Below, one piece after another: positions 17,003 through 26,317 of a stretch of 64,000 bases of DNA. Every line of letters starts with the position of its first letter. The stretch's first letter is position 1. The notes beneath the pieces were generated by a model, which saw only the letters and a program-made list of their open reading frames with translations, was not told the DNA's origin and did not search any database. Origin of the DNA: an uncultured Kordiimonas sp. (GTDB lineage Bacteria > Pseudomonadota > Alphaproteobacteria > Sphingomonadales > Kordiimonadaceae); NCBI GenBank assembly GCA_947500295.1, contig CANMRM010000001.1, forward strand, positions 248,001 through 312,000, in the 5' to 3' direction. Made by a program: the position numbers and the translations under genes.

Positions 17003-17886
17003 AAACGCAGGCGACCGCCCAGGAAGAACATCTGGGATGTATCAATCTCACCAGCTTTAGAGGTGGTGAAATAATTGCTGCCATAATCATAGTAACGAAC
17101 GCCGCCCGTCAGACCCAGCTGATCGCTGAGGCGATAGCTTGCACCCAACTCATAGGCAATGATGCTGCGCGCATCTTTTTCGATGCCATAGAGGTCTGAG
17201 CCTTCTGTGTATTCGCTCATCGCAATACGCGCGGACCAGCTGCTGGCTTGATATGAAAATCCAGCCTCAAAACCCTCAAGGTCTCTGGCGAATAAACCAC
17301 TCTGCCGCATCAGCGACGCGTCCACGCCGAAACCAAAGTATCCAAGCGATACGCCAGCGCGGTATTGTGTTTCAGCCTGACCAGCATCTGCAAAACCGGA
17401 TGTCGCGGACAAACCCTGCAACGAAAGCCGGTACTGGCTCTCAAGAGCAATTTCAAAGCCGCGCCCGCCGTTCTCACTATTGGGGTTGCCGCCAAAACTA
17501 AGCCCGACTCGGCTGCTGGCTCCAAACAAGTCCTGGGTGTATGCTCCGCGTACAGCACCAGTTGGCGCCAAAAGAGAAGAAAAGTCCGGACGACTTGTCA
17601 GATCGTTATCCGATGACGCAAGACGCGGACGGGAATCACTCAGCGACAAAAAGCCTGAGTCGCCAGTTACATTTTCTTCCCGGAGGGAAAGGTCCAAACC
17701 CTTAAGGTCATCGGCCTTGCCATCACTGGCGCTACGCCGTTGCTTGGCAATCTGTTCGGCGATGAAAAGATCAAGGCTTTGCAGGAAACCGCTGGATTCA
17801 AAGCGGGTTTTGTCGTCTGCTGTGGCAGCAGCGGTCATGCTCGCAATTGCAAGCACAGACAACCCATATTTGATCAGCTGTTTCAT
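16999..17886 (-). CDS. Predicted outer-membrane beta-barrel protein
   Basis: 295 residues with signal peptide MKQLIKYGLSVLAIASMTAAATA. From about residue 110 onward the chain alternates hydrophobic and polar residues in strand-sized pieces (VRGAYTQDLFGASSRVGLSFGG, YRAGVSLGYFGFGVDASLM, GFEAGFSYQASSWSARIAMSEY, LTGGVRYYDYGSNYF) and it ends in GGRLRF with a terminal Phe, the outer-membrane assembly signal. The N-terminal ~85 residues are polar and may form a periplasmic segment. I do not recognise a named family; it resembles short porin-like proteins. Confidence 0.8.
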   Translation of the reverse strand: MKQLIKYGLSVLAIASMTAAATADDKTRFESSGFLQSLDLFIAEQIAKQRRSASDGKADDLKGLDLSLREENVTGDSGFLSLSDSRPRLASSDNDLTSRPDFSSLLAPTGAVRGAYTQDLFGASSRVGLSFGGNPNSENGGRGFEIALESQYRLSLQGLSATSGFADAGQAETQYRAGVSLGYFGFGVDASLMRQSGLFARDLEGFEAGFSYQASSWSARIAMSEYTEGSDLYGIEKDARSIIAYELGASYRLSDQLGLTGGVRYYDYGSNYFTTSKAGEIDTSQMFFLGGRLRF

Positions 17887-18074
17887 ATCCTGCCGCCGCC
17901 CTATCCCAATCCACTGGCTGCACTACTCTACCCATAAGGTATGGATACTTTGTTAAAGATCGCAAGTCCTTGAGATGTTTTTTGCGATGGAATGTGTCTC
18001 TGCCGCCACTATTTGACCGTTTTTCGGGCTGGTCAGCGCCACTTACGCTCGCTATAAGGCGCAATTGAATAAAA

Positions 18075-18095
18075 GCTGACGAGTGATTTGTCAGC
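18075..18095. repeat. Small inverted repeat upstream of the DUF3576 gene
   Basis: GCTGAC (18075-18080) and GTCAGC (18090-18095) form a 6-base inverted repeat around a 9-base centre, 40 bases before the DUF3576 start. It could be an operator or mRNA hairpin. The rest of the 249-base gap from 17887 shows no gene that I can support. Confidence 0.3.
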
Positions 18096-18135
18096 CCACA
18101 AACAACGATTTTGATATTTTAAAGCAGGACTCAGC

Positions 18136-18567
18136 ATGATTCGATTCACTCGATCGGCAGCAACACTAACTTTCGCTCTCGTGCTTTCGGCATGTGGCAT
18201 TTTTGGCGGTGGCGATGAAGAACAGGACTTTGGTCCGATTACGACGGCAATTGGCGTAAATGGCTACCTGTGGTCAGCCACGCTGGATACGCTGCATTTC
18301 ATGCCCATCGACAATGCCTACCCAAGCTCTGCAGCCATCATCACGGACTGGTTTTCTACAGCTGATGCGCCGAATGAACGCGTGAAAGTGGCAGTTTATT
18401 TCCGGTCGGAACAGCTGCGGTCTGACGGTGTCAAAGTGAATGTCGTGCGCCAGGAACGCAGTGACGGCAACTGGCTTACTGTCCCTGTCCAGGCCGCGAC
18501 GGCGCTGCAGATTGAAGAAGCCATTCTGTCACGGGCCCGTGTCCTAAAAATCGAGGCTGAAGGCTAA
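18136..18567 (+). CDS. DUF3576 lipoprotein
   Basis: 143 residues. The N-terminus is a lipoprotein signal (RSAATLTFALVLSACGIFGG) with a lipobox ending in Cys. The remainder matches DUF3576: FGPITTAIGVNGYLWSATLDTLHFMPIDNAYPSSAAIITDW and VKVAVYFRSEQLRSDGVKVNVVRQE. The family is conserved upstream of leuS-lptE-holA in alphaproteobacteria; its role is unknown but the lipid anchor and the partner lptE point to the envelope. A terminator-like hairpin separates it from leuS. Confidence 0.9.
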   Translation: MIRFTRSAATLTFALVLSACGIFGGGDEEQDFGPITTAIGVNGYLWSATLDTLHFMPIDNAYPSSAAIITDWFSTADAPNERVKVAVYFRSEQLRSDGVKVNVVRQERSDGNWLTVPVQAATALQIEEAILSRARVLKIEAEG

Positions 18568-18610
18568 GGCCTGCATTCATCCAAACCTGATTACCGGGAT
18601 AGTTTGAAGT

Positions 18611-18647
18611 GCGCGCCTGAATGCAATTGGGCGCGCTCTCATTTTTT
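18611..18647 (+). terminator. Rho-independent terminator-like hairpin before leuS
   Basis: A 7-base GC-only stem, GCGCGCC (18611-18617) with GGCGCGC (18630-18636), encloses 12 bases and is followed by a six-T run at 18642-18647. It would end the DUF3576 transcript and leaves 21 bases before the leuS start, so leuS probably depends on read-through or a promoter overlapping this region. Confidence 0.65.
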
Positions 18648-18668
18648 CAAGTGAGTTGAGAGGCGACG

Positions 18669-21245
18669 ATGTCACGCTACAACGCCAAAGCTACAGAAGC
18701 GAAATGGCAAAAAATCTGGTCTGAAGGAAAAACCTTCACCACGGATAACGAGTCCCTAAAGCCAAAATACTATGTTTTGGAGATGTTTCCCTACCCGTCC
18801 GGTCGGGTACATGTTGGCCATGTCCGCAATTATACGATGGGCGATGTTGTGGCCCGCTATCGCAGGGCCCAAGGGTATGAAGTGATGCACCCCATGGGGT
18901 GGGACGCCTTTGGCATGCCCGCTGAAAACGCAGCGATGGAACGCAAGGTGCACCCTGCCGACTGGACCTATGACAACATCGCAAACATGCGTGAGCAGCT
19001 CAAAAATGTGGGCCTTGCTATCGACTGGGACCGCGAGGTCGCTACCTGTGACCCGGAGTATTACGGCCAGGAACAGCAGATTTTCATCGACTTCTATAAC
19101 GCCGGGCTTGTGTACCGCAAAGAAAGCTGGGTGAACTGGGACCCCGTGGACAACACTGTTCTTGCCAACGAGCAGGTGATTGACGGCAAGGGCTGGCGTT
19201 CCGGTGCCGAGGTTGAGCGCCGCAAACTTAGCCAATGGTTCCTCAAAATCACGGACTTTGCCGACGACCTTCTGCAAGGTCTCGACGGTCTGGATCGCTG
19301 GCCCGACAAAGTACGCCTGATGCAGGAGAACTGGATCGGTCGCTCGGAAGGTCTGCGGTTTGACTTTGATGTGGTCGATGCTCCGAAAGGAGTCGACGCC
19401 AAAATCCCCGTTTATACCACGCGCCCGGACACCATTTTTGGTGCGAGCTTCTGCGCCATCTCTGCCGATCATCCGCTTGCAGCCGCGCTTGCCGCAGACA
19501 ATACCGACGTTGCTTCCTTCATTGAAGAATGCCGCCAGATTGGCACAACGGAAGAAGCGATAGAAAAAGCGGAGAAGAAGGGCTTTGATACGGGCCTGAA
19601 GGTTTATCACCCGTTTGACAAAAACTGGACCTTGCCGGTTTATATCGCCAATTTTGTCCTTATGGATTACGGCACGGGCGCTATTTTTGCTTGCCCCGCC
19701 GGAGACCAGCGAGACCTCGATTTTGCCCGCAAGTATGACCTTCCTGTTTTGCCGATCGTTCTGCCAAACGGGGAAGATGCCGCATCTTTCGAAATCGGGG
19801 ATGAAGCATATGTCGGGCCAGGCACGATGTATAATTCCCGCTTTCTTGATGAGCTTGATATCGATGCCGCAAAAGCGGCGGTTATTGACCGCTCGGAAGA
19901 GGAAGGCTGGGGCGAGCGCACGGTGAACTTCCGTCTGCGCGACTGGGGTGTGTCGCGCCAGCGCTACTGGGGCACGCCAATCCCATTTGTGCACTGTGAA
20001 ACCTGTGGTGTTGTGCCGGTAAAGTCGGAGGATTTGCCCGTCAAATTGCCGGATGACGTGTCTTTTGACACGCCCGGGAACCCGCTGGAGCATCACCCAA
20101 CCTGGAAAAAAACCGAGTGCCCTTCGTGTGGCAAGGCTGCACGCCGAGAAACGGACACCATGGATACGTTTGTCGATTCGTCCTGGTATTTCCTGAGGTT
20201 TTGTACGCCGAATGCGGATGAGCCGTTCGATACAAAAACAGTCGATGAGTGGATGCCGGTCAACCAGTATATCGGCGGTGTGGAACACGCGATCCTGCAT
20301 CTTCTCTACGCGCGCTTTTTCACACGTGCGCTCAAGAAGGTGGGGCGTACCAAAGTTGAAGAACCGTTTGAAGGCCTGTTCACGCAGGGCATGGTCAACC
20401 ATGTCACCTACAAGGATACGGACGGGGAATGGGTGTTCCCTGAGCTCGTGCGCAAAAATGACGATGGTTCGTTCTTCCGGTCAGACTCCGGTTTGACAGT
20501 CACGGAAGGCCGCATCGAAAAGATGTCCAAATCCAAGCGCAACGTTGTTGACCCTGATGACATCATTGACCAGTACGGCGCTGACACAGCCCGCTGGTTC
20601 GTGCTGTCGGACAGCCCGCCGGAGCGTGATCTTTTGTGGACCGAAGCGGGCATCGAGGGTGCCTGGCGCTTCGTGCAAAGGATCTACCGGATGGTGGAAG
20701 AGCCTGCGGTCACATTGGCAGATGTGGGTACCCCGATGGCGGAAAGTCTGTCAGACGCGGCTATGCAGCTTAGAAAAGCAACCCATAAAACCATCAAGGG
20801 CGTGACAGCAGATATCGAAAACCTGCATTTCAACAAAGCTGTCGCAAGACTTTATGAATTTGCAAATGCAATCAGCGCAGCCAGGCCAGGTGATGGTGTG
20901 CCGGAGGCACTGCGCGAAGCAACGGAGACACTGATCCTTCTTGTTGGGCCGGCGATGCCACACCTTGCAGAGGAAATGTGGACCCTGCTTGGTCACACGA
21001 CCCTTGTTGCCAACGCACCCTGGCCGCAGGCAATTGCTGAATTTACCGTTGACGCAACCATCAAGATGGCCGTTCAGGTGAACGGTAAAGTGCGGGACAC
21101 TATTGAAGTGGCCAAGGACCTCGACAAAAAAGCCATTGAAGATATTGCCTTGGCGTTACCGAACGTGCAGAAGTTTACGGAGGGCAATACAATCAGGAAA
21201 GTGATTGTTGTGCCCGGACGAATTGTCAATATCGTGGCGAACTGA
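18669..21245 (+). CDS. leuS: Leucine-tRNA ligase
   Basis: 858 residues, normal length. Class I signatures: the HIGH equivalent HVGH (48-51) in [19 protein letters not shown] and KMSKS (618-622). The CP1 editing domain lies between, with [12 protein letters not shown] and [21 protein letters not shown] carrying the conserved editing Thr and Asp. A zinc-type CETCGVV and ECPSCGKAA pair is present. The C-terminus ends [14 protein letters not shown]. It charges tRNA-Leu. It overlaps lptE by the bases ATGA-style, indicating coupled translation. Confidence 0.98.
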   Translation: MSRYNAKATEAKWQKIWSEGKTFTTDNESLKPKYYVLEMFPYPSGRVHVGHVRNYTMGDVVARYRRAQGYEVMHPMGWDAFGMPAENAAMERKVHPADWTYDNIANMREQLKNVGLAIDWDREVATCDPEYYGQEQQIFIDFYNAGLVYRKESWVNWDPVDNTVLANEQVIDGKGWRSGAEVERRKLSQWFLKITDFADDLLQGLDGLDRWPDKVRLMQENWIGRSEGLRFDFDVVDAPKGVDAKIPVYTTRPDTIFGASFCAISADHPLAAALAADNTDVASFIEECRQIGTTEEAIEKAEKKGFDTGLKVYHPFDKNWTLPVYIANFVLMDYGTGAIFACPAGDQRDLDFARKYDLPVLPIVLPNGEDAASFEIGDEAYVGPGTMYNSRFLDELDIDAAKAAVIDRSEEEGWGERTVNFRLRDWGVSRQRYWGTPIPFVHCETCGVVPVKSEDLPVKLPDDVSFDTPGNPLEHHPTWKKTECPSCGKAARRETDTMDTFVDSSWYFLRFCTPNADEPFDTKTVDEWMPVNQYIGGVEHAILHLLYARFFTRALKKVGRTKVEEPFEGLFTQGMVNHVTYKDTDGEWVFPELVRKNDDGSFFRSDSGLTVTEGRIEKMSKSKRNVVDPDDIIDQYGADTARWFVLSDSPPERDLLWTEAGIEGAWRFVQRIYRMVEEPAVTLADVGTPMAESLSDAAMQLRKATHKTIKGVTADIENLHFNKAVARLYEFANAISAARPGDGVPEALREATETLILLVGPAMPHLAEEMWTLLGHTTLVANAPWPQAIAEFTVDATIKMAVQVNGKVRDTIEVAKDLDKKAIEDIALALPNVQKFTEGNTIRKVIVVPGRIVNIVAN

Positions 21246-21751
21246 TGCGACTACTGATTTTCATATCGAGCCTTTTTCTGGCGGCGTGTGGGTTTCAGCC
21301 TCTGTATGAGGCTGGAGGTTCCTCTGCGGAGATGCAAACCCATCTTTCGGGTGTTGAGGTTGGTCCCATCCCGGACAGGCTCGGGCAAATCATGCGAAAC
21401 CGTCTGGTGTCTCGCCTTAATGCAGAAGGCAGGGCTGATTACCGGCTGGATGTGGTGCTGGACCAGTTGAGCGAAACATTTGGCGTGCGGCCTGATACTG
21501 CAACCACCCAGGAACAGCTGACTGTCGTCGCCTCGGTGCGCCTTGTGTCCCTCGATACAGATCAACAGGTGCTGGAGCAGTCGTTTCGGGCCCGCACATC
21601 CTTCGATCTGGTGTTGTCTGATTTTGCGACGGTGTCGCAGCGGGAAGATTCAGCGCAGCGCCTGGTGCTCGATCTGGCGGAGCGCATTCATCGACGCCTT
21701 GCCCTGCATTTTGCGCAAGCTGAGACAAATGGCGCAAATCTCGACCCATGA
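21245..21751 (+). CDS. lptE: LPS-assembly lipoprotein LptE
   Basis: 168 residues. The lipoprotein signal [21 protein letters not shown] has the typical LAAC-GFxPLY junction seen in alphaproteobacterial LptE. The mature domain contains IPDRLGQIMRNRLVSRLN and a strand-rich region with QEQLTVVASVRLVSLDTDQQVLEQSFRA. LptE plugs the LptD barrel and delivers LPS to the outer leaflet. Start overlaps the leuS stop by one base and its end overlaps holA by four bases, so the three form one operon. Confidence 0.9.
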   Translation: MRLLIFISSLFLAACGFQPLYEAGGSSAEMQTHLSGVEVGPIPDRLGQIMRNRLVSRLNAEGRADYRLDVVLDQLSETFGVRPDTATTQEQLTVVASVRLVSLDTDQQVLEQSFRARTSFDLVLSDFATVSQREDSAQRLVLDLAERIHRRLALHFAQAETNGANLDP

Positions 21752-22767
21752 AGGTAAAACCACGCGAAATCGCGGCGCTGCTCAAGTCCCTGCCTGAGGG
21801 AACACGGGCGGTGCTGGTGTTTGGGCGCGATGACGGGCTGGTGCGCGAACGAGCAGAAACCATCGGCAAGCAAGTTGCTGAGGACCTGTCGGACCCGTTT
21901 CAGGTGGTCCGGTTGGGACCCGATGCCCTCAAGAACAATCCGTCAGTTTTGCTGGATGAGGTTGCGGCCATCTCCATGATGGGCGGGCGCAGGCTGGTGC
22001 GGCTTGAAGGAGCAGGCCCGGAAAGCGCAGAACCCGTGAAGCTGGTGCTCGGCAGCGAGCAGGGTGACGGGTTACTGGTAATAACCGCCGGTGACCTGAA
22101 GCCAACGTCCGCACTTCGGAAAGCGGTTGAAGCTGCCAAAAATGCGTATGCCATTGCCTGTTATGAGGATAGCGCGCAGGACCTCTTTGGCCTTGTGCAG
22201 TCTACGCTGTCGTCAGCGGGCCTTGGTGCAAGCCAGGACGCGGTGAACTATCTGGTGGACAATCTGGGTGGTGACCGTTTGGTCTCCCGCGGCGAACTCG
22301 ACAAGCTGGTACTTTATATGGGTGACAGTGGTGGCCAGGTATCTCTTGAGGATGCAAAAGCCTGCGTGGGCGACACCGCCGCTCTGGGCCTGAATCAAAT
22401 TGCAGAGGCCGTCACTGCGGGCAACATGGCCGATCTTGAGAAGTTTCTTGAGAGAGCCTGGACATCGGGCGAAAATGCGATTGCTATCCTGCGCACATTG
22501 CAAAACCGGCTCATGCGCTTGCATCTGGCGCGGGGGCACATGGATCAGGGCATGAATCCGGTGGAAGCTGTCAACAAGCTGCGACCGCCGGTGTTTTTTG
22601 CAGAAAAAGACAAGTTTGCCCGCGAACTTTCCATGTGGTCTTCATCAAAACTCGAGCAGGCGCTCTCGATTCTCATCGACGCAGAGCTCGATTGCAAAAC
22701 AACCGGCAACCCGGCAGATGTGATCTGTGCCCGTGCACTGTTGCGCCTTGCAAAGGCGGTGCGCTAG
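21748..22767 (+). CDS. holA: DNA polymerase III subunit delta
   Basis: 339 residues. N-terminal ATPase-like domain begins MKVKPREIAALLKSLPEGTRAVLVFGRDDGLVRERA, where the delta subunit opens the sliding clamp; it has SEQGDGLLVITAGDLKPTSALRKA and later VNYLVDNLGGDRLVSRGELDKLVLYMG, matching HolA. The C-terminal domain has AILRTLQNRLMRLHLARG and NPVEAVNKLRPPVFF. It is part of the clamp loader. ATGA overlap with lptE. It converges on the DUF4199 gene with a 4-base overlap of ends. Confidence 0.93.
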   Translation: MKVKPREIAALLKSLPEGTRAVLVFGRDDGLVRERAETIGKQVAEDLSDPFQVVRLGPDALKNNPSVLLDEVAAISMMGGRRLVRLEGAGPESAEPVKLVLGSEQGDGLLVITAGDLKPTSALRKAVEAAKNAYAIACYEDSAQDLFGLVQSTLSSAGLGASQDAVNYLVDNLGGDRLVSRGELDKLVLYMGDSGGQVSLEDAKACVGDTAALGLNQIAEAVTAGNMADLEKFLERAWTSGENAIAILRTLQNRLMRLHLARGHMDQGMNPVEAVNKLRPPVFFAEKDKFARELSMWSSSKLEQALSILIDAELDCKTTGNPADVICARALLRLAKAVR

Positions 22768-23318
22768 CCACGTAGCTTGTGCAACAGGGCAAGCAGGACG
22801 CTCATGGGAATACCGATCATTACAACCGTTGCGGCCATCACCAGAAACTGAACGCCAGGTACCTGAAACATCTCGCGTTGAGCGTTGAGCTCAGCGACCA
22901 TCTGCTCGTATTCAGGGCCTGACTGAACCGGCAGTTGCGAAATATAATGATTATAATAGACGTCCAGAAACTCCGGGTTCAGAACCTCGGAATAGAAGAT
23001 ATTGTAGAGACCAAAAAATGACCCGGCGACGAGGGATGCGCCACTGCCTGCAATAATTTTCCGCCACATGGTCGGCGGTGCACCGTCCCTTTTTTCCAGT
23101 TCAATCATGGCGAGATACATGATCGCGAGGCTCGCGATGATGGCGGCATACCCAAACTTTTCGGACATTTCGTAGCGACCGGGATCATTCATCGGGAACA
23201 AAAAATGCTCGATCAGCAGCAGCGTCACCATTACGCCACCCATGATGCCGCCCCATCTTAAAATCACCTGTGTCACAAAAGCCTCCTGTTCATGAGTAGG
23301 TTCGGTTAATTGAGCCAC
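22764..23318 (-). CDS. DUF4199-type membrane protein
   Basis: 184 residues from GTG 23318. Four hydrophobic segments are seen, at about 20-42, 55-72, 85-105 and 155-178, with an extramembrane loop after the third containing FLDVYYNHYISQLPVQSG, the kind of loop found in DUF4199 proteins. No catalytic motif. The next gene upstream on the same strand is a membrane-tethered LuxR-type protein 43 bases away, and the two are likely co-transcribed. A pair of this kind (DUF4199 plus membrane HTH) recurs in other bacteria as far as I remember; function unknown. Confidence 0.7.
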   Translation of the reverse strand: MAQLTEPTHEQEAFVTQVILRWGGIMGGVMVTLLLIEHFLFPMNDPGRYEMSEKFGYAAIIASLAIMYLAMIELEKRDGAPPTMWRKIIAGSGASLVAGSFFGLYNIFYSEVLNPEFLDVYYNHYISQLPVQSGPEYEQMVAELNAQREMFQVPGVQFLVMAATVVMIGIPMSVLLALLHKLRG

Positions 23319-23361
23319 AAACCGCCCCGCCAGTCGTCACCCGTTTGGGTGAGACCTTATC

Positions 23362-23784
23362 TCAACCGACAATTTTGAGCAGTTGAGCTTCGGCTGCGGC
23401 TTGCGTGCGATTGCTGACATCCAGCTTGCCATAGATGTTTTTCAGGTGTGTTTTCACCGTGTTGCCCGTAATGCCAAGCTGGTCGGATATTTCTTTGTTG
23501 GTATATCCGTGGCAGAGAAACAGCAGCACCTCAAGCTCTCGTTCACTGAAATCAGCCCGGTCCAGAACCGCGAGGCCTTTGCTTTGCCTGTCTTGCTTCA
23601 GCAGGTCCTGCTTGTGGCGTATCTTCAAGGCGATCAGGATCCCCAGGGCGAGAAATGCGATCGCGACCAAACCCAGGTAAATTTCGAGATTGGTTAAGCG
23701 CAAAATATACGAGCGCTTCACCGTCTCGACAGCGATGAGGAACAGCGCCAGCAACGCTCCGTAACGAATGACGATTGATGCCAT
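23362..23784 (-). CDS. Membrane-tethered LuxR-type HTH regulator
   Basis: 140 residues. Two N-terminal hydrophobic helices (about 7-22 and 36-54) are followed by a basic stretch (KIRHKQDLLKQDRQSKG) and a complete LuxR/GerE helix-turn-helix: FSERELEVLLFLCHGYTNKEISDQLGITGNTVKTHLKNIYGKL. There is no receiver domain, so it is not a classical response regulator; signalling would come through the membrane part or a partner, possibly the DUF4199 protein. It must bind DNA while anchored, or be released by proteolysis. Confidence 0.85.
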   Translation of the reverse strand: MASIVIRYGALLALFLIAVETVKRSYILRLTNLEIYLGLVAIAFLALGILIALKIRHKQDLLKQDRQSKGLAVLDRADFSERELEVLLFLCHGYTNKEISDQLGITGNTVKTHLKNIYGKLDVSNRTQAAAEAQLLKIVG

Positions 23785-23837
23785 GGCCTGGCCAAGATCC
23801 TTTGCCGGTTGGTTTTGCTTTGCTTAAAGCTTACCGA

Positions 23838-24848
23838 CTATTCAGATGTCCTGCCAGCGTCTCTTTCTCGCGGCGCTCTGGTGCGCAGGCCTCCATGGAG
23901 CTTCCGATAGTCACTGGGGCTGATGCCCAGTCGTTTTTCAAATACGAGGATCAGATGCTGGTCGCCGGAAAACCCGCTTAGGGCAGCTATCTGCTTCAGC
24001 GGCGCTTTCTCCCGCTCGAGCAGCGCGCGCGCCGTATCCAGCCTGAGCGTTTCCAGGTAACGCGCCGGGGTGAGGCCGGTTGCGGCAACAAACCTGCGAT
24101 GAAATGTTCGTTCGGTCATACGAGCCTGTGCTGCGCAATCGCCGACGGTGATGGAACGGCGCAGGTTGTCGGCCATCCACTGCACTGTGTCGCCGAGCGC
24201 TCCGTCGACTTTGGCCTGCCCCTCAAGAAGCGCGCTAAACTGGGACTGGCTCCCGGGTCTGTGCGCGTAGAGAACCAGACGCCGCGCAATGGCCATCGAT
24301 ACCGCCGGCCCCAAGTCTTCTGCTACCAGGGCCAGACACATATCGATACCGGTCGTGACACCGGCAGATGTCCAGACATTGTCATCTTTCACATAAATGG
24401 CATCCGGGTCGACCTGAAGGTCCGGGTATAGTCTCGACAAAAGCCTGGTGCCGCGCCAATGAGTTGCGACTCTCCGGGTGTTGAGCAAGCCCGCGGCAGC
24501 CAGTGCAAATGTTCCAGTGCAGACAGAACATAGTCGCCGTACATTTGGCGCACATGCCCTCAGCCACCGACGAAGGGCACCATCTGACGAGGCGCGCCGG
24601 ACAGCGTCTGCATTGCCGCCGACTACAATGACTGTGTCGACGCTGTCTGGCTCAATGGTGGCAAGCGGTTGCGTGACGAGCCCGAGCCCCGCTGACGTCG
24701 GGGTGTGAGTGCCGTCAATGCTGGCAACGGAAATAGCGTAAAAAGGTTTTTCGGTTTCATCGTTGGCGGAGGCAAACACCTGAAAAGGGCCGGCTATATC
24801 CAGCAGCTGCGCGCCTTCATAGGCAATGATGAGTGTGTTTTTGATCAT
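23838..24848 (-). CDS. GlxA-family AraC-type transcriptional regulator (DJ-1/PfpI plus HTH)
   Basis: 336 residues. The N-terminal ~200 residues are a DJ-1/PfpI class I glutamine-amidotransferase-like domain with the nucleophile-elbow Cys in LCSVCTGTFALAAAGLL, preceded by VIVVGGNADAV. The C-terminal ~100 residues hold two AraC helix-turn-helix motifs, including RMTERTFHRRFVAATGLTPARYLETLRLDTARALLE and IAALSGFSGDQHLILVFEKRLGISPSDYRK. It lies head-to-head with a stand-alone DJ-1/PfpI gene and likely controls it from the intervening inverted repeat. Confidence 0.92.
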   Translation of the reverse strand: MIKNTLIIAYEGAQLLDIAGPFQVFASANDETEKPFYAISVASIDGTHTPTSAGLGLVTQPLATIEPDSVDTVIVVGGNADAVRRASSDGALRRWLRACAPNVRRLCSVCTGTFALAAAGLLNTRRVATHWRGTRLLSRLYPDLQVDPDAIYVKDDNVWTSAGVTTGIDMCLALVAEDLGPAVSMAIARRLVLYAHRPGSQSQFSALLEGQAKVDGALGDTVQWMADNLRRSITVGDCAAQARMTERTFHRRFVAATGLTPARYLETLRLDTARALLEREKAPLKQIAALSGFSGDQHLILVFEKRLGISPSDYRKLHGGLRTRAPRERDAGRTSE

Positions 24849-24861
24849 GACGACAAGAAAA

Positions 24862-24898
24862 ATGGCAGGAATACATAATTATATGACATAGCTGCCAT
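24862..24898. promoter_or_regulatory. Candidate operator between the GlxA-type regulator and DJ-1/PfpI gene
   Basis: ATGGCAG (24862-24868) and CTGCCAT (24892-24898) form a perfect 7-base inverted repeat around a 23-base AT-rich centre in the divergent promoter region. Spacing and symmetry suit a dimeric AraC-family regulator binding both sides. The AT-rich core may hold one or both promoters. Binding is inference. Confidence 0.45.
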
Positions 24899-24954
24899 AA
24901 TATAAAGCAACCTAAAAATGGTCAACCCAAGAGGAAATGACAGAGGAGATGACC

Positions 24955-25626
24955 ATGACACTGCAAATTGGATTGATTTTGTACCCTGAGCTCACCCAGC
25001 TTGACCTGACGGGCCCCTTTGAAGTGTTTTCCCGTATGCCGGACGCACAGGTGCATCTGATCTGGAAGACACTTGAGCCGATTCAATCCGACACCGGGTT
25101 GAGGCTTCTACCCACGACCAGGATGACAGATTGCCCGGACCTTGATGTGGTCTGTGTGCCCGGTGGGCCGGGCCAGATTGATCTGATGCAGGATGAGGAG
25201 GTGCTTGGCTTCCTGCGACGACAAGGCGCTAAAGCCAAATATGTCACGTCGGTTTGCACCGGCTCCCTGCTGCTTGGCGCTGCCGGGCTGCTCAAGGGAT
25301 ACAGGGCGTCTACCTACTGGGCTTGCACCGATATGTTGGCTGGTTATGGCGCGATTTACGAAAAAGGGCGGGTGATCAAAGATCGCAACCGGATAACAGG
25401 TGGCGGTGTCACGGCAGGTATAGATTTTGCCCTTACGGTTGTTGCTGAGCTCGCGGGAGAGCGCGCGGCAAAAATGATCCAGCTGTCCATCGAATATAAT
25501 CCGGCACCTCCTTTTGCGTGCGGGCATCCGGATGTCGCGGATGCCGAGATCACACAAGCGATGACGCAATTGATGGCGGCCAGGCTGCAGACGCGCCGTG
25601 AACAAGCAGAAGCGGCCGCGCAATGA
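24955..25626 (+). CDS. DJ-1/PfpI family protein (isonitrile hydratase-like)
   Basis: 223 residues from ATG 24955, preferred over 24937 and 24949 because AGAGGAG is six bases before it. It opens MTLQIGLILYPELTQLDLTGPFEVFSRMP, typical of the InhA/isonitrile hydratase branch, and has the nucleophile Cys in YVTSVCTGSLLLGAAGLLKGYRAS and the VCVPGGPGQIDLM acidic strand. Substrate is unknown; isonitrile hydration, glyoxalase or chaperone-like activities occur in this superfamily. Divergent from a GlxA-type regulator of the same fold, which suggests common control. It converges with a TetR gene. Confidence 0.85.
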   Translation: MTLQIGLILYPELTQLDLTGPFEVFSRMPDAQVHLIWKTLEPIQSDTGLRLLPTTRMTDCPDLDVVCVPGGPGQIDLMQDEEVLGFLRRQGAKAKYVTSVCTGSLLLGAAGLLKGYRASTYWACTDMLAGYGAIYEKGRVIKDRNRITGGGVTAGIDFALTVVAELAGERAAKMIQLSIEYNPAPPFACGHPDVADAEITQAMTQLMAARLQTRREQAEAAAQ

Positions 25627-25633
25627 CAGGTAC

Positions 25634-26278
25634 CTATTGCGGCCCGGCGGTTGTTAAATAGGCGAAAGCAAATTCGCTGACTTCTCTGACGAAGTCAGCG
25701 TCCGGAATCTCGCCTGTCCATGTGCTGGTCTGTTTGGAAAAAAGGCCGCGCTCGAGGAAGATATTGTTGAAATAATAGGCAAGCATGCGCGCCGCCTTGT
25801 CATGGTCCTTTCGCACAATATCACTCTGGTATAGGGCAATTATCGCTCTCATGGCGTCAAGCAAGGCGGCCTCGAACACGTCGCCGTCTTTACCGAGCAA
25901 ATCCAGGTGTTGGCGGCCATGCAGGAAAATGGCGCGCATGATGTGGTCCTGTTGCTTCAGCTGCCGCCAGCCCCCCTGCGCAATTTTGTGGAGAGCGGCC
26001 CTCAAGTCGCAACCTTCAAGGTTCAGCTGCGCTTCAGGCGTGGAAACCCAGGCCTTCAGGCGCTCGAGATACAAGTCGAACAATACCGCAATAAATCCCT
26101 GCTTTTTGTCGAATCGTCGATAAACGGACGCCGGCGACACGCCGGCGGCGCTGGCGATTTCGGCGATGCCGATCTCAGCAAAGTCTTTTTTGCGTAGCAG
26201 TTTCTCAAGCGCATTCAAGAGCTTGTCCCGTGTTTCCCGGGATCGTTTTTGATGCGCTTTGCGGGCCCCTTGACTCAT
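25634..26278 (-). CDS. TetR family transcriptional regulator
   Basis: 214 residues. N-terminal HTH: RDKLLNALEKLLRKKDFAEIGIAEIASAAGVSPASVYRRFDKKQGFIAVLF. The rest is the all-helical ligand domain with no obvious specific motif. It is divergent from the CPBP protease gene; a palindromic site sits 17 bases upstream of its start. It probably regulates itself and the protease gene. The inducer is unknown. Confidence 0.9.
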   Translation of the reverse strand: MSQGARKAHQKRSRETRDKLLNALEKLLRKKDFAEIGIAEIASAAGVSPASVYRRFDKKQGFIAVLFDLYLERLKAWVSTPEAQLNLEGCDLRAALHKIAQGGWRQLKQQDHIMRAIFLHGRQHLDLLGKDGDVFEAALLDAMRAIIALYQSDIVRKDHDKAARMLAYYFNNIFLERGLFSKQTSTWTGEIPDADFVREVSEFAFAYLTTAGPQ

Positions 26279-26294
26279 GTCACAATTCTCATTA

Positions 26295-26317
26295 TGTAAA
26301 AGTTAATTACATTTACA
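26295..26317. promoter_or_regulatory. Candidate TetR operator between tetR and CPBP genes
   Basis: A 23-base imperfect palindrome, with TGTAAA at 26295-26300 and TTTACA at 26312-26317 and nine of eleven pairs matching, lies 17 bases before the TetR start and 69 before the CPBP start. Its length fits a TetR dimer. Which protein binds is inference. Confidence 0.45.

Noticed and set aside
18756-20402. Minus-strand open frame of 548 codons within leuS
   Set aside because: Antisense shadow of the complete leuS gene with no start signal or domain.
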